From CAYZMS01 sp964479625 (GTDB taxonomy: Bacteria; Bacteroidota; Bacteroidia; Chitinophagales; Saprospiraceae), in NCBI GenBank assembly GCA_964479625.1, contig CAYZMS010000007.1, positions 62,001-126,000 of the forward strand: a DNA stretch of 64,000 nucleotides. The letters run 5' to 3'. The translations under genes and the position numbers were made by a program. Numbering within the stretch: position 1 is the stretch's first letter; every line of letters starts with the position of its first letter. The notes beneath the pieces were generated by a model that saw only the letters and a list, made by a program, of their open reading frames with translations, was not told the origin of the DNA and did no database searches. Shown piece after piece: positions 17,348 to 25,734 of the stretch.

Positions 17348-18160
17348 TTATAGTATTTCTAAAGCCCGGGGTGCATAGCGTCGAAAAAGTGACCAGGCAA
17401 ATATAAACAAGACCAGGCCATACACCAGGTCAAACCAAAAAAGCTCCCAGTTGACGGGATCATGATACAACAATAAAGCCCGGCCATTAATTAAAAGCCC
17501 GGCCAAAGGGGTTAAATGGGCCAAGAGGTTCGTCTTCCATCCCAAGGTAGGATCAATAGTGAAAAAAACGCCGCTGAGCCATAACATAGCTAACCTCAGC
17601 AAATCCCAGAAATGCTGGATATCCCGAAAAAAGGTCCAGGTAATAGACAATAAAAGGCCAAAACCTAAAGTAAAAACGATCAGATTAAGTAATAAAATGG
17701 GAACCAAAAATAAAGCCTCCCAGGAAATAGGTTCAGGGACGATTATCAATCTGAAAACAAGGAAAACAATTAAATTAAACAGGAGTCCAAAAAATCCGGC
17801 TAAAAGGTTGGCCAGGTAAACATCTATCTTATGGACTTGTATGTTCTCAAACAGGTACCCTTTCGAATGCATCATTTTCATGCTTCTGGACACCACTTCT
17901 ACGAAAAACAAAAACATAATAAGGCCCAAAAAGAGATGTAGGATAAAATATTCTTCCCGTGTTTGAAAGATCAGGGTGAAGACGAGGTAATAAATCAGGA
18001 GTCGTAGGACAGGATTTAGCAGGGCCCATAATAAGCCCAGGAAAGAACCATAATACCGGCGTTTAAAATCCGTTTTGGCAATGAACCAAATCCGTTCCAA
18101 TCGATTATTTTCGGGCAGCCAATCAAAAAATCGCTGCCGATAATGGGCCAATGCGCTCAT
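17348..18160 (-). CDS. ABC-2 type polysaccharide/O-antigen export permease (Wzm-like)
   Basis: This 270-residue, six-span inner-membrane protein has the start typical of O-antigen or teichoic-acid export permeases: an amphipathic N-terminus, then 'KTDFKRRYYGSFLGLLWALL' and 'NPVLRLLIYYLVF'. The ATG at 18160 is preferred to a TTG at 18166. It heads the ten-gene minus-strand operon and should move the finished, lipid-linked glycan across the inner membrane. This needs an ATPase partner (Wzt), normally encoded next door, but no nucleotide-binding subunit is adjacent and the only ABC ATPase in the window is a fused exporter at 40 kb. The partner must lie elsewhere. Confidence 0.85.
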   Translation of the reverse strand: MSALAHYRQRFFDWLPENNRLERIWFIAKTDFKRRYYGSFLGLLWALLNPVLRLLIYYLVFTLIFQTREEYFILHLFLGLIMFLFFVEVVSRSMKMMHSKGYLFENIQVHKIDVYLANLLAGFFGLLFNLIVFLVFRLIIVPEPISWEALFLVPILLLNLIVFTLGFGLLLSITWTFFRDIQHFWDLLRLAMLWLSGVFFTIDPTLGWKTNLLAHLTPLAGLLINGRALLLYHDPVNWELFWFDLVYGLVLFIFAWSLFRRYAPRALEIL

Positions 18161-18180
18161 AGGCAATGTTACCTTATTTT

Positions 18181-19341
18181 ATGCAAACTACCAACCGGAT
18201 CCCATTCAATAAACCCTACCTGGCCGGCCGGGAACTGGACTATATCGCAGAGGCGGTGGCCTCCGGCTGGACGGCCGGGAACAAGACCTTCACCAAAAAA
18301 TGCCACCAGTGGTTTGAACAAAGGTACGGTTTTCCAGGCTGTTTGTTAACCACTTCCTGCACAGACGCCTTGGAGATGGCTGCCCTACTGCTGGATATTC
18401 AGCCCGGGGATGAGGTCATCCTTCCGGCCTATACCTTTGTTTCCACCGCAAATGCTTTTGCCTTGCGCGGAGCAACACTCGTTTTTGCCGATAGCAGTCC
18501 GCATCACCCTAATATCGATCCCGACCAGCTCGAATCCCTGATCACAGACCGCACCAAAGCGATCGTTCTGGTCCATTATGGAGGGGTGGCTTGTGATATG
18601 GGGCGAATCCTTGAACTGACGAACCGCTACAGCCTTTTCCTGGTCGAAGACGCTGCCCAGGCCATCGATGCCTATTGGCAGGACAAGCCGCTCGGTTCGT
18701 TGGGCCATTTAAGCGCCTTTTCCTTTCACGAAACCAAAAATGTTATCTCGGGAGAAGGTGGGATGCTGGTAATTAATGATACAGGCTTTCGAAAGCGGGC
18801 AGAGATTATTTGGGAAAAGGGTACCAACCGATCGGCCTTTTTCAGGGGGGAAGTCGACAAATACAACTGGGTGGATATCGGCAGCTCTTTTCTACCTTCC
18901 GAACTCACCGCCGCTTTCCTCTACGGGCAACTTGAAGAGATCGAGAATATACAGAACCGACGCCTGGCCATCTGGGAGCGTTACCGGGAAAGCCTTAGCC
19001 CTCTTGCCCATACCGGACAGGCCCAGTTGCCGACTACCCCCGATTGTGGGACCAATAACGGGCATTTGTTCTACCTGGTCTGTCGATCGGGTACAGAACG
19101 GACAGCCCTTATTCAATTCCTAAAAAGCCGAAACATCCATGCCGTATTTCATTACCTGGCTTTGCACCAAAGTCCGTATTTTCGAAATAAACACGATGGC
19201 CGGCCGCTGCCCCAGGCAGAAAGGTATACCGATTGTCTTTTACGTCTTCCCCTGTACGTAGCACTTAGTAAAACTGATCAGGACCGCGTGATTCGATCTG
19301 TACTCGAATTTTATCGCGTAACTCAAGGTTTAACCTATTAA
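18181..19341 (+). CDS. rffA: dTDP-4-amino-4,6-dideoxygalactose transaminase family (DegT/DnrJ/EryC1/StrS aminotransferase)
   Basis: This is a PLP-dependent aminotransferase of 386 residues from the ATG at 18181; an ATG at 18166 would add five. 'RIPFNKPYLAGRELDYI' at the start and 'TTSCTDALEMAALLL', 'EDAAQAIDAYW' and 'SFSFHETKNVISGEGG'-type motifs are those of RffA/WecE. The Lys of 'HETKN' (about residue 186) should hold PLP. It aminates a nucleotide-linked 4-keto-6-deoxy sugar with glutamate as donor. It is the first gene of a plus-strand cluster with a BKACE enzyme and two acyltransferases, which could then acylate the new amine. Its start lies only 20 bp from that of the divergent permease gene. 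Confidence 0.88.
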   Translation: MQTTNRIPFNKPYLAGRELDYIAEAVASGWTAGNKTFTKKCHQWFEQRYGFPGCLLTTSCTDALEMAALLLDIQPGDEVILPAYTFVSTANAFALRGATLVFADSSPHHPNIDPDQLESLITDRTKAIVLVHYGGVACDMGRILELTNRYSLFLVEDAAQAIDAYWQDKPLGSLGHLSAFSFHETKNVISGEGGMLVINDTGFRKRAEIIWEKGTNRSAFFRGEVDKYNWVDIGSSFLPSELTAAFLYGQLEEIENIQNRRLAIWERYRESLSPLAHTGQAQLPTTPDCGTNNGHLFYLVCRSGTERTALIQFLKSRNIHAVFHYLALHQSPYFRNKHDGRPLPQAERYTDCLLRLPLYVALSKTDQDRVIRSVLEFYRVTQGLTY

Positions 19342-19353
19342 ATTTCATCTTCT

Positions 19354-20193
19354 TTGTTTATCAACTTCGTTCCCACCGGCATGGTGCCGATCAAGACACT
19401 CACTCCCCACGTACCCGAGCAACCGGAAGAGATTATCCGGGAGGTGCTGGCTGCCAAAGAAAAAGGTGCCGCCATTGCCCATTTGCATGCCCGGGACCCT
19501 CAAGGGCGCCCGACTTTTGATCCTTCCGTTTACCAGCAAATAATTGAGGGCATACGGGAAGGGGAGGCCGGTGAGCAGGACCAACTCATCCTTTGTGTTT
19601 CCACCAGCGGACGCAACTGGCCCGAGTTTGAAAAACGCTCCGCCTGCCTGGACCTGGAAGGAGTTGCCAAACCCGACATGGGCAGCCTTACCCTGAGCTC
19701 CTTAAATTTTAGCCGGCAGGCCAGCCTCAACAGCCCGGATATGATTCGACGGCTGGCGGAACACATGCTTGAACGCAACATCAAACCCGAACTGGAGATC
19801 TTCGACCTGGGCATGCTGAACTATGCCTTTTACCTGATCGAGAAGGATATCCTGCAACCGCCCTTTTATTTCAACCTGCTTTTCGGGAACATTGCCGGTG
19901 CTCAGGCCGATTTGCTCAGCATGGGCCACCTGATCCAAACCTTACCTGCAGGAACCGCTGCCTGGGCCGCCGCAGGCCTGGGGCCCGCCCAATTGCCGGC
20001 CAACCTTGCGGCCCTCGCAGCCGGGGGCGGTGTGCGGATAGGGCTGGAAGACAATATCTTCTTCGACCGGGAGAAAAAACAGCTGGCAACTAATGCCGGT
20101 TTATTGGATCGCATTTTACATATTGCCGATCAAATGGATCTGAAGCCCGATAGCCCGGGAAAGCTGAGAAAGGCCCTAAAACTCTCCCCCTAA
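19354..20193 (+). CDS. Beta-keto acid cleavage enzyme (BKACE / DUF849, 3-keto-5-aminohexanoate cleavage type)
   Basis: This is a TIM-barrel-type zinc enzyme of 279 residues. The N-terminal 'FVPTGMVPIKTLTPHVP', the zinc ligands in 'IAHLHARDPQGRP' (His43, His45) and the late ligand in 'GGVRIGLEDNIFF' (Glu232) are the family signature. Characterised members condense a beta-keto acid with acetyl-CoA to give acetoacetate and a new CoA ester; many different substrates are known. The start is the TTG at 19354, 12 bp after the transaminase stop; no ATG fits, as the next Met already lies inside the conserved segment. Flanked by an amino-sugar transaminase and two N-acyltransferase-like genes, it may supply their acyl-CoA donor (inference). 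Confidence 0.82.
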   Translation: MFINFVPTGMVPIKTLTPHVPEQPEEIIREVLAAKEKGAAIAHLHARDPQGRPTFDPSVYQQIIEGIREGEAGEQDQLILCVSTSGRNWPEFEKRSACLDLEGVAKPDMGSLTLSSLNFSRQASLNSPDMIRRLAEHMLERNIKPELEIFDLGMLNYAFYLIEKDILQPPFYFNLLFGNIAGAQADLLSMGHLIQTLPAGTAAWAAAGLGPAQLPANLAALAAGGGVRIGLEDNIFFDREKKQLATNAGLLDRILHIADQMDLKPDSPGKLRKALKLSP

Positions 20194-20207
20194 TTAATGC
20201 TTTTTCT

Positions 20208-20873
20208 ATGCAAAACGTGCTATTATACGGAGTCTCCGCGATTATTCCCTCCTATCTTGAATACCTGGGCATGGGCGGTAGTTACCGTATTGCCGGTCTA
20301 TGTCTGCACGAGCATATGATCACCGAACGCCAGGCTTACGGCTTGCCGGTTTTTCCTTTCGAAACCATTTTAGAAACCCACCCTCCAAATGATTTTCAGA
20401 TGCATATCGTTACCCCTATGGGAAAGGGGAACTTTCGAAAACGCAAACAAGCCATCGCCGAAAAGGCAGAGGAGTTAGGCTATCATTTATTTTCTTTTGT
20501 TCATCCCATGGCTTATGTTTCCCCCACGGCTTCTCTGGGAGATAATGTCTTTTTATCCCCCTTTTCCTTCGTACAGACCTATGCCAGGGTCGGAAAGGGC
20601 GTCTATGTAGGGGGAAATACCTACATTAGCCATGAGTCCACCATCGGGGACTGGTCTTTTTTATCGGCCTGTGTTGGCATTGCGGGAAAAACCTCCATTG
20701 GTAAATATTGTTTCATCGGCGTCAATTGTACCATACGCGATAGGATGACCATAGGGGATGAAGCCATCATTGGCGGAGGAGCGGTTGTACTGCGCGACGT
20801 ACCTCCCAAGGGAGTGGTACGGGCAGCGGAGGGGATCTTGCTGGATCGAAAAAGTGATAGTTTTGGTATTTAA
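20208..20873 (+). CDS. NeuD/PglD-like sugar acyltransferase, copy 1
   Basis: This 221-residue protein has an N-terminal alpha/beta domain ('MQNVLLYGVSAIIPSYLEYL') in place of the usual nucleotide-sugar-binding GxGGxG start. A left-handed beta helix follows from about 100, built of hexapeptide turns such as 'VSPTASLGDNVFLSPF' and 'AGKTSIGKYCFIGVNCTI'. His142 in 'YISHESTIGDW' sits where NeuD, PglD and related enzymes keep the catalytic base. It should transfer an acyl group from a CoA ester to a sugar, probably the 4-amine made by the transaminase two genes upstream. It begins 14 bp after the BKACE stop. Trimer formation is expected for the fold. Confidence 0.8.
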   Translation: MQNVLLYGVSAIIPSYLEYLGMGGSYRIAGLCLHEHMITERQAYGLPVFPFETILETHPPNDFQMHIVTPMGKGNFRKRKQAIAEKAEELGYHLFSFVHPMAYVSPTASLGDNVFLSPFSFVQTYARVGKGVYVGGNTYISHESTIGDWSFLSACVGIAGKTSIGKYCFIGVNCTIRDRMTIGDEAIIGGGAVVLRDVPPKGVVRAAEGILLDRKSDSFGI

Positions 20874-20882
20874 TGTATGCTT

Positions 20883-21548
20883 ATGCAAAAAGTAGTACTC
20901 TATGGTGTTTCCAGTATCATCCCGGTATTTGCAGAGTTTTTGCGGGAAAGCGGCGCCTACGACCCGGTCGTTTTAACCGTCCATAGGGCGTTTTACCAAA
21001 GTCCTGAATTTGCAGGCTTCAGAGTGATCCCCTTTGAGGAGTTGGCGGAGCAGTACCCTCCGGACCAGGTAAAACTGCATGTAGTCACTCCTATGGGTGA
21101 AAAAGATTTTCGGCTTCGAAAGCAGCAGGTGGCAAAAGAAGCGGAGCGGATGGGGTATACCCTGTTTAACTTTATTCATCCCAAAGCTTATGTAGCGGCT
21201 TCGGCCACTTTGGGCCGGAATGTCTTTATTTGTCCCAATGCTACCGTAGAACCTCTGGTCCGAATTGGGGACGGTGTTTTGCTCCGATCCAATGCCTACG
21301 TCAGTCACGAAGCCAGCGTCGGAGACTGGTCTTTCCTTTCTGCCCGGGCCACGGTAGCTGGTAAAGCCAGGATCGGAAAATATTGTTTTATCGGTGTCAA
21401 TAGCACGGTCCGGGATCGCATCACCATTGGCGACCGGTCGATTGTGGGCGGTGGAGCCGTAGCCTTGCGGTCCCTACCGGAAAAAGGGGTATTGAAGGCG
21501 GCAGAGGGGACCTTACTGGACCGGGATAGTGGTTTTTTTAATATTTAG
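20883..21548 (+). CDS. NeuD/PglD-like sugar acyltransferase, copy 2
   Basis: This is a tandem paralogue of the preceding gene, again exactly 221 residues if started at 20883; an ATG at 20877 would add two. The two proteins align end to end without gaps: 'VVLYGVSSIIP', 'VTPMGEKDFRLRKQ', 'SHEASVGDWSFLSA' (His142) and 'KYCFIGVNSTVRDRITIGD' all match copy 1. Differences cluster in the N-terminal domain and in the hexapeptide coils before the catalytic His, where donor or acceptor choice is made. This suggests two acyltransferases with different substrates, or a heteromer. The stop is 6 bp from the stop of the convergent membrane gene. Confidence 0.8.
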   Translation: MQKVVLYGVSSIIPVFAEFLRESGAYDPVVLTVHRAFYQSPEFAGFRVIPFEELAEQYPPDQVKLHVVTPMGEKDFRLRKQQVAKEAERMGYTLFNFIHPKAYVAASATLGRNVFICPNATVEPLVRIGDGVLLRSNAYVSHEASVGDWSFLSARATVAGKARIGKYCFIGVNSTVRDRITIGDRSIVGGGAVALRSLPEKGVLKAAEGTLLDRDSGFFNI

Positions 21549-21554
21549 TCCATC

Positions 21555-23279
21555 CTAAAGGGTGATCTTATAGGAAGGCGGCAAAAGAATTAAGCTTTTG
21601 ACCTTTTTTTCATTAGACAAAACACCTAAAGCAAATGCGTACTCCCCTGGCTTAAGGGGTAAGAGAGGCTTATAAAAATACCATTGAATCCTGGCCCTGT
21701 CCTCCTTATTCTGATATCGATACCAGCGCTCGTCCATGGGAAGGAGATGCCAGGAGCTTTCGGGGCTATCCGTTTTTTTCAGCATTAGTACATCAACTAA
21801 CTCTAGGGGCAAGCCAGTGCCTCCCTTTACATAGCCTTTTAATTTCATGCTCAGGGTACGATCCTCAAATTGGGCACCTTTAATAGTGCCCACCCTGAAA
21901 TATTGAATGGAATCATTCGAAAATGAAGCGGGACTGGGTTCAAATTGTACCGAAAACAACAAACTATCCGGCTGATAAAGTCCGCTTTCGATATGGTCAA
22001 GCAGAGGATCAGCCATGGAGGGTTTTATCGTTAATCGAGGATGGTTAATATTATGGACTTGGTAAAAAAGGGCCCGTTGTTGGCGTCTTTTAAGGTTTTC
22101 CCGGATATTCCACTCCAGCTTAGAGCGCTGAAAAAATAGCATTAGAAATAAACCGGACAGAAGCAAATAAAACCATGGCTTACGCCATAATTGAGGGTGC
22201 CCGTGAAAACTAAGTACCAAAAAGGCTGAAAGGTAGAAAACCGAATAAATCTCATAGCGGGGCTCCACTAATTCAAATAGTTGACCCGAACTACGCATCA
22301 CCACTGAAGCCATAGCCAACTCAACAAGATAACCTAAAAACATTAGCCAATCCGGGCGGGTTTTTAAAAGTCGTTTCCAATAAAAGATCAAATAAAAACC
22401 AATGCCTGTATTAAAGGCTAAAAATAGAATAGAAAGGTTGGGATTGACTCGTTGGGCAACAGATGAAACATCCAGTGTTCGCCTTAAACATTGTAATAAA
22501 AAATCCGAAGCAAAAATAATTTTCCCAACAACAAGCATAAGAACCGGCCCCGTATCCGCTGCCGTTGAAAGTACTGCTCCTCCCTGGGGCTCCTTCGAAA
22601 AAAGAATAAAAAGAAAATAAGGCAATAACGCCAAAGCCCCTATACTTAAAACCGAGAGTTCCCGCCTGTTATCCTTTTGAGCCAGGACCATCAAAAAGGC
22701 AGGACCAAATAACAGGTATCCTGTACCCGAGGAAATGGTTGCTATAGTTGCTGCAGCCACCGCATTCCAGGGCTTTTTTCTATAAAGCCAAAAAAAACAT
22801 AAATACACTCCGCCGAACAAAAAGGGATAACCGACGATTGCCACCGCCCAAAAATTGGTGTTCAATGGTACCAATAATAAACTGGCCAGGGGTAAAACCA
22901 GCCAAAGGGGGCGCAATCCGCTGCTGAATATCAACACCAATAAAAATCCCAGAAAAAAAATATTCCCCAAGATCAGAAAAGTCCGAAAATCAACTGTCCC
23001 CTGAAAACCGTATAGGAGGGTCTCCATGAAACGGGGAAAGACTTCGGGATGTGGCCAGTTGGAGAGTTCAAAGAAAAACCAAAGCTTTTTTAGTAGTTCG
23101 GGTTGTTCCAGAAAGTCCCTCTGAAATTGATTTAAAAAAGTATGGACATCATCGAAACCGTAGGGAATATTTTGTGCAAACCTCCATACATGTGCTAAAT
23201 AAGCCAAACCCATTAGTGCCAGAAGCAAAAAAGGGACTAGCCTTCCCGGAACATTCGATTTTATGTTAAACAGGGCCAT
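21555..23279 (-). CDS. Polytopic membrane protein with C-terminal soluble domain (GtrC/GT-C-like)
   Basis: This 574-residue protein has about ten hydrophobic spans up to residue 385 and a soluble, beta-rich C-terminal domain of about 180 residues. Its ATG directly abuts the stop codon of the GtrB-like glycosyltransferase upstream. Pairing of a polyprenyl-phosphate glycosyltransferase with a large polytopic protein is the arrangement of bactoprenol glucosylation systems, in which the polytopic partner moves the sugar from the lipid onto an acceptor in the periplasm. That role is inferred from the pairing. I recognise no catalytic motif beyond acidic residues in the first loop ('PYGFDDVHTFLNQFQ'). 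Confidence 0.55.
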   Translation of the reverse strand: MALFNIKSNVPGRLVPFLLLALMGLAYLAHVWRFAQNIPYGFDDVHTFLNQFQRDFLEQPELLKKLWFFFELSNWPHPEVFPRFMETLLYGFQGTVDFRTFLILGNIFFLGFLLVLIFSSGLRPLWLVLPLASLLLVPLNTNFWAVAIVGYPFLFGGVYLCFFWLYRKKPWNAVAAATIATISSGTGYLLFGPAFLMVLAQKDNRRELSVLSIGALALLPYFLFILFSKEPQGGAVLSTAADTGPVLMLVVGKIIFASDFLLQCLRRTLDVSSVAQRVNPNLSILFLAFNTGIGFYLIFYWKRLLKTRPDWLMFLGYLVELAMASVVMRSSGQLFELVEPRYEIYSVFYLSAFLVLSFHGHPQLWRKPWFYLLLSGLFLMLFFQRSKLEWNIRENLKRRQQRALFYQVHNINHPRLTIKPSMADPLLDHIESGLYQPDSLLFSVQFEPSPASFSNDSIQYFRVGTIKGAQFEDRTLSMKLKGYVKGGTGLPLELVDVLMLKKTDSPESSWHLLPMDERWYRYQNKEDRARIQWYFYKPLLPLKPGEYAFALGVLSNEKKVKSLILLPPSYKITL

Positions 23280-24218
23280 TTAAAGGATCTTTTCCCTGAC
23301 CACATAAGGGGGTCGTTCTGATAACTGATTGACGATCCTGGCCAGGTACTCGCCCATCACCCCGAGGATCAATAAATTCAATCCGCTAAAAAAAGACAGG
23401 GTCACTACCAGGGACGTCCAGCCAGGTACACCGATGCCCAAAAATAGGTTTTTCAGCATGAAAAACAGCCCCAGGGCGAAACCAAAAAAAGCAACGATGA
23501 CGCCAAGGCCCGACAATACCCGCAGGGGAAAGGCTGAATAATTGAACAATAAGCGGGCAGCGAGGGCACCGAGCTTCCAAAGGGAATAGTTGGACTTGCC
23601 CTGGAGGCGGGGCAGGTGTTCGGCATCCACATTTGAAACTTTGGAAGCAAACAAGGTCAATAAGCCCGAAATATAGGGGTACAGGGTCTTGTAAGTAGCC
23701 ACCCCCTGGGCCACCTCCCGGGTGAAAATTCGAAAATTGGAAAAGGTAATGTCCCGCGGTTTATTGAACACCTGCTCGTTGATCCGTTGGATCACCCTGG
23801 AACCCCAGTTTCGAAAAGCGGAATGTTTTTTTTGAGGGAAGCGGGCAAATACTACATCATAGCCCTCTTCGATCTTATCGATCAATTTGGGGATCTCGGA
23901 GGGGGGGGTCTGGTAATCGTCATCCATGGTGAGAATGTATTTGCCCCGGGCGTGCTGAATACCGCAGAAGAGGGCAGTATGTTGCCCGTAGTTCTTTAAA
24001 AGATCGAAAGCCCTTACTGCTCTCTGCTCCCGGGCGAGCTTCGAAATGACCCGCCAGGAGTGATCTCTGCTGCCATCGTTAATGAGCAGTATCTCAAAAG
24101 GTTGCCCCATGACATTTAACACCTCCATCGTATCCGATACGGTTTTCTCTACGATATTGGCACTGTTGAAGACTGGGATGAGGATGGATAGCTTGAGTTG
24201 GTTCACTTCTCGGTCCAT
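23280..24218 (-). CDS. Polyprenyl-phosphate GT2 glycosyltransferase (GtrB/ArnC/DPM1-like)
   Basis: This 312-residue protein has an N-terminal GT2 domain, 'LSILIPVFNSANIVEKTVSD', with metal site 'YILTMDDDYQTPP' and 'FSNFRIFTREVA'. Two C-terminal membrane spans (about 228-252 and 265-290) precede the conserved tail 'GVMGEYLARIVNQLSERPPY'. This is the standard make-up of GtrB/ArnC enzymes that load a sugar onto undecaprenyl phosphate at the cytoplasmic face. It is co-transcribed with the polytopic gene immediately downstream. The sugar cannot be read from the sequence. The start ATG at 24218 is followed by an acidic-basic stretch and then the catalytic strand, which fits the family length. Confidence 0.88.
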   Translation of the reverse strand: MDREVNQLKLSILIPVFNSANIVEKTVSDTMEVLNVMGQPFEILLINDGSRDHSWRVISKLAREQRAVRAFDLLKNYGQHTALFCGIQHARGKYILTMDDDYQTPPSEIPKLIDKIEEGYDVVFARFPQKKHSAFRNWGSRVIQRINEQVFNKPRDITFSNFRIFTREVAQGVATYKTLYPYISGLLTLFASKVSNVDAEHLPRLQGKSNYSLWKLGALAARLLFNYSAFPLRVLSGLGVIVAFFGFALGLFFMLKNLFLGIGVPGWTSLVVTLSFFSGLNLLILGVMGEYLARIVNQLSERPPYVVREKIL

Positions 24219-24342
24219 TTTTCAATAGAAAAATACCATTTTGGTCTTAATGGAAAACAAATCTTTCGAATTTCCTTCAACTTCTTTATTTTTACTTTTC
24301 GAGCACCTGCCGTCTTTTTCAAATTCAATAGTTAGTAAACAA

Positions 24343-25626
24343 ATGCAAACCTACGCAGAAGTACTCAACTACGCCATTCCTTTTTTTGTATCGCTCATCC
24401 TGCTGGAATACCTTATTTCAAGGATCATGAAAAAAAAGGTGGTCCGCGGCATGGATATGCTCTCCAGTCTAAGTTCCGGCATGACCAACGTGATCAAGGA
24501 TGTCTTGGGGCTCACCCTCATCATTGTTTCCTATGAGTGGCTGGAAGGAAAGATCGGCTTGTTTGACATCTCCTCCACCTGGCCGGCCTATGTACTGGCC
24601 TTCATTGGCCTGGACTTTGCCGGCTATTGGATCCACCGGGTTTCCCACCATGTCAACTATTTCTGGAATGTACACATTATTCACCACAGCAGTGAGGAAT
24701 TTAACCTGGGCTGTGCCCTGCGGCAGTCCATTTCCGAGCTTTTTTCGATCTCGTTCCTCTTCATGGTCCCCACCGCCCTGTTGGGGGTTCCGGCTGAGGT
24801 CATCGCCGTGGTAGCTCCGCTACATTTGTTCGCACAGTACTGGTACCACACCCGTCTGATCGGCAAACTGGGCTGGCTGGAGCAGGTGATCGTGACGCCC
24901 TCTCACCATCGGGTACACCATGCCATAAACGATATTTACCTGGATAAGAACCTATCGCAGATTTTTATCATTTGGGACAAACTGTTCGGTACCTTTCAGA
25001 AAGAGTTGGATGAAGTACCGCCTGTTTATGGGGTTACCCGCCCAGTGCGCACCTGGAACCCCATCCTTATCAACTTTATGCACCTTTGGCAATTGATCAA
25101 GGATGCCTGGAATACCCGCTCAGTTTGGGACAAGCTGCGCATCTGGTTCATGCCTACGGGCTGGCGCCCTTCCGATGTGGCCGAACACTACCCCCTGGAT
25201 TCGATCAAAGATCCCTACACGTACGAAAAATATGACCCTCAACTTTCGACTAGCCTGCAATGGTGGACCTGGATACAGTTTACCGTGGTCTTTGTTTTGA
25301 TGCTGTACCTTTTCAACCAATTCAGCGAGATCGGCTGGCCCGATGTGCTGGTTTACGGTGGTTTTCTTTTTTTCCAGATTTTTACGTTCACCACCCTTGC
25401 AGATAAGCGGGTTTATGCCTGGTGGTTATCTTTACTCACCGCCGCTTTCGGTCTTGTTCTCATCGCCCTTCAAGGCGTCGATTGGTATGGCCTGCAGCTT
25501 GTCTGGCCCTATGCGGGCTATGCCCTGGGCCTGTACTTCGTACTGCAGGCGGTCATCAGCAGCGGCTTTGTTTTTTGGGAAGTTAAACCTACCCTCCAGG
25601 TTGGAGCGATCTCGAAAGTCGAATAG
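24343..25626 (+). CDS. Sterol desaturase / fatty-acid hydroxylase family membrane protein
   Basis: From the ATG at 24343 the protein is 427 residues; an ORF start at 24241 would add 34 residues with no family support. It has several membrane spans and the di-iron histidine clusters of the superfamily: 'HRVSHH', 'HIIHHSSEEFN' and 'SHHRVHHAIND'. Members hydroxylate or desaturate lipids, or cleave ether lipids (alkylglycerol monooxygenase). The long form with 'DIYLDKNLSQIFIIWDKLFG' resembles the alkylglycerol-monooxygenase-like group, but the substrate is unknown. The C-terminus adds about four further spans beyond the catalytic core. It is monocistronic, divergent from the GtrB-like gene. Confidence 0.85.
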   Translation: MQTYAEVLNYAIPFFVSLILLEYLISRIMKKKVVRGMDMLSSLSSGMTNVIKDVLGLTLIIVSYEWLEGKIGLFDISSTWPAYVLAFIGLDFAGYWIHRVSHHVNYFWNVHIIHHSSEEFNLGCALRQSISELFSISFLFMVPTALLGVPAEVIAVVAPLHLFAQYWYHTRLIGKLGWLEQVIVTPSHHRVHHAINDIYLDKNLSQIFIIWDKLFGTFQKELDEVPPVYGVTRPVRTWNPILINFMHLWQLIKDAWNTRSVWDKLRIWFMPTGWRPSDVAEHYPLDSIKDPYTYEKYDPQLSTSLQWWTWIQFTVVFVLMLYLFNQFSEIGWPDVLVYGGFLFFQIFTFTTLADKRVYAWWLSLLTAAFGLVLIALQGVDWYGLQLVWPYAGYALGLYFVLQAVISSGFVFWEVKPTLQVGAISKVE

Positions 25627-25734
25627 CCTGGTACGCATGTAAAAATACATGAGGCCCCTAGCTGATTAGCCTTTGGAAAACGCTCCAATGTCCAGCTTCG
25701 TTGAAAGGTAAATCAATGGCTAAAAACCTATGCT

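Noticed and set aside
25636..25651. CATGTA-AAAA-TACATG hairpin between the desaturase and phosphoesterase genes
   Set aside because: The stem is only 6 bp and AT-rich, with no T-run on either strand, so it is too weak to call a terminator.
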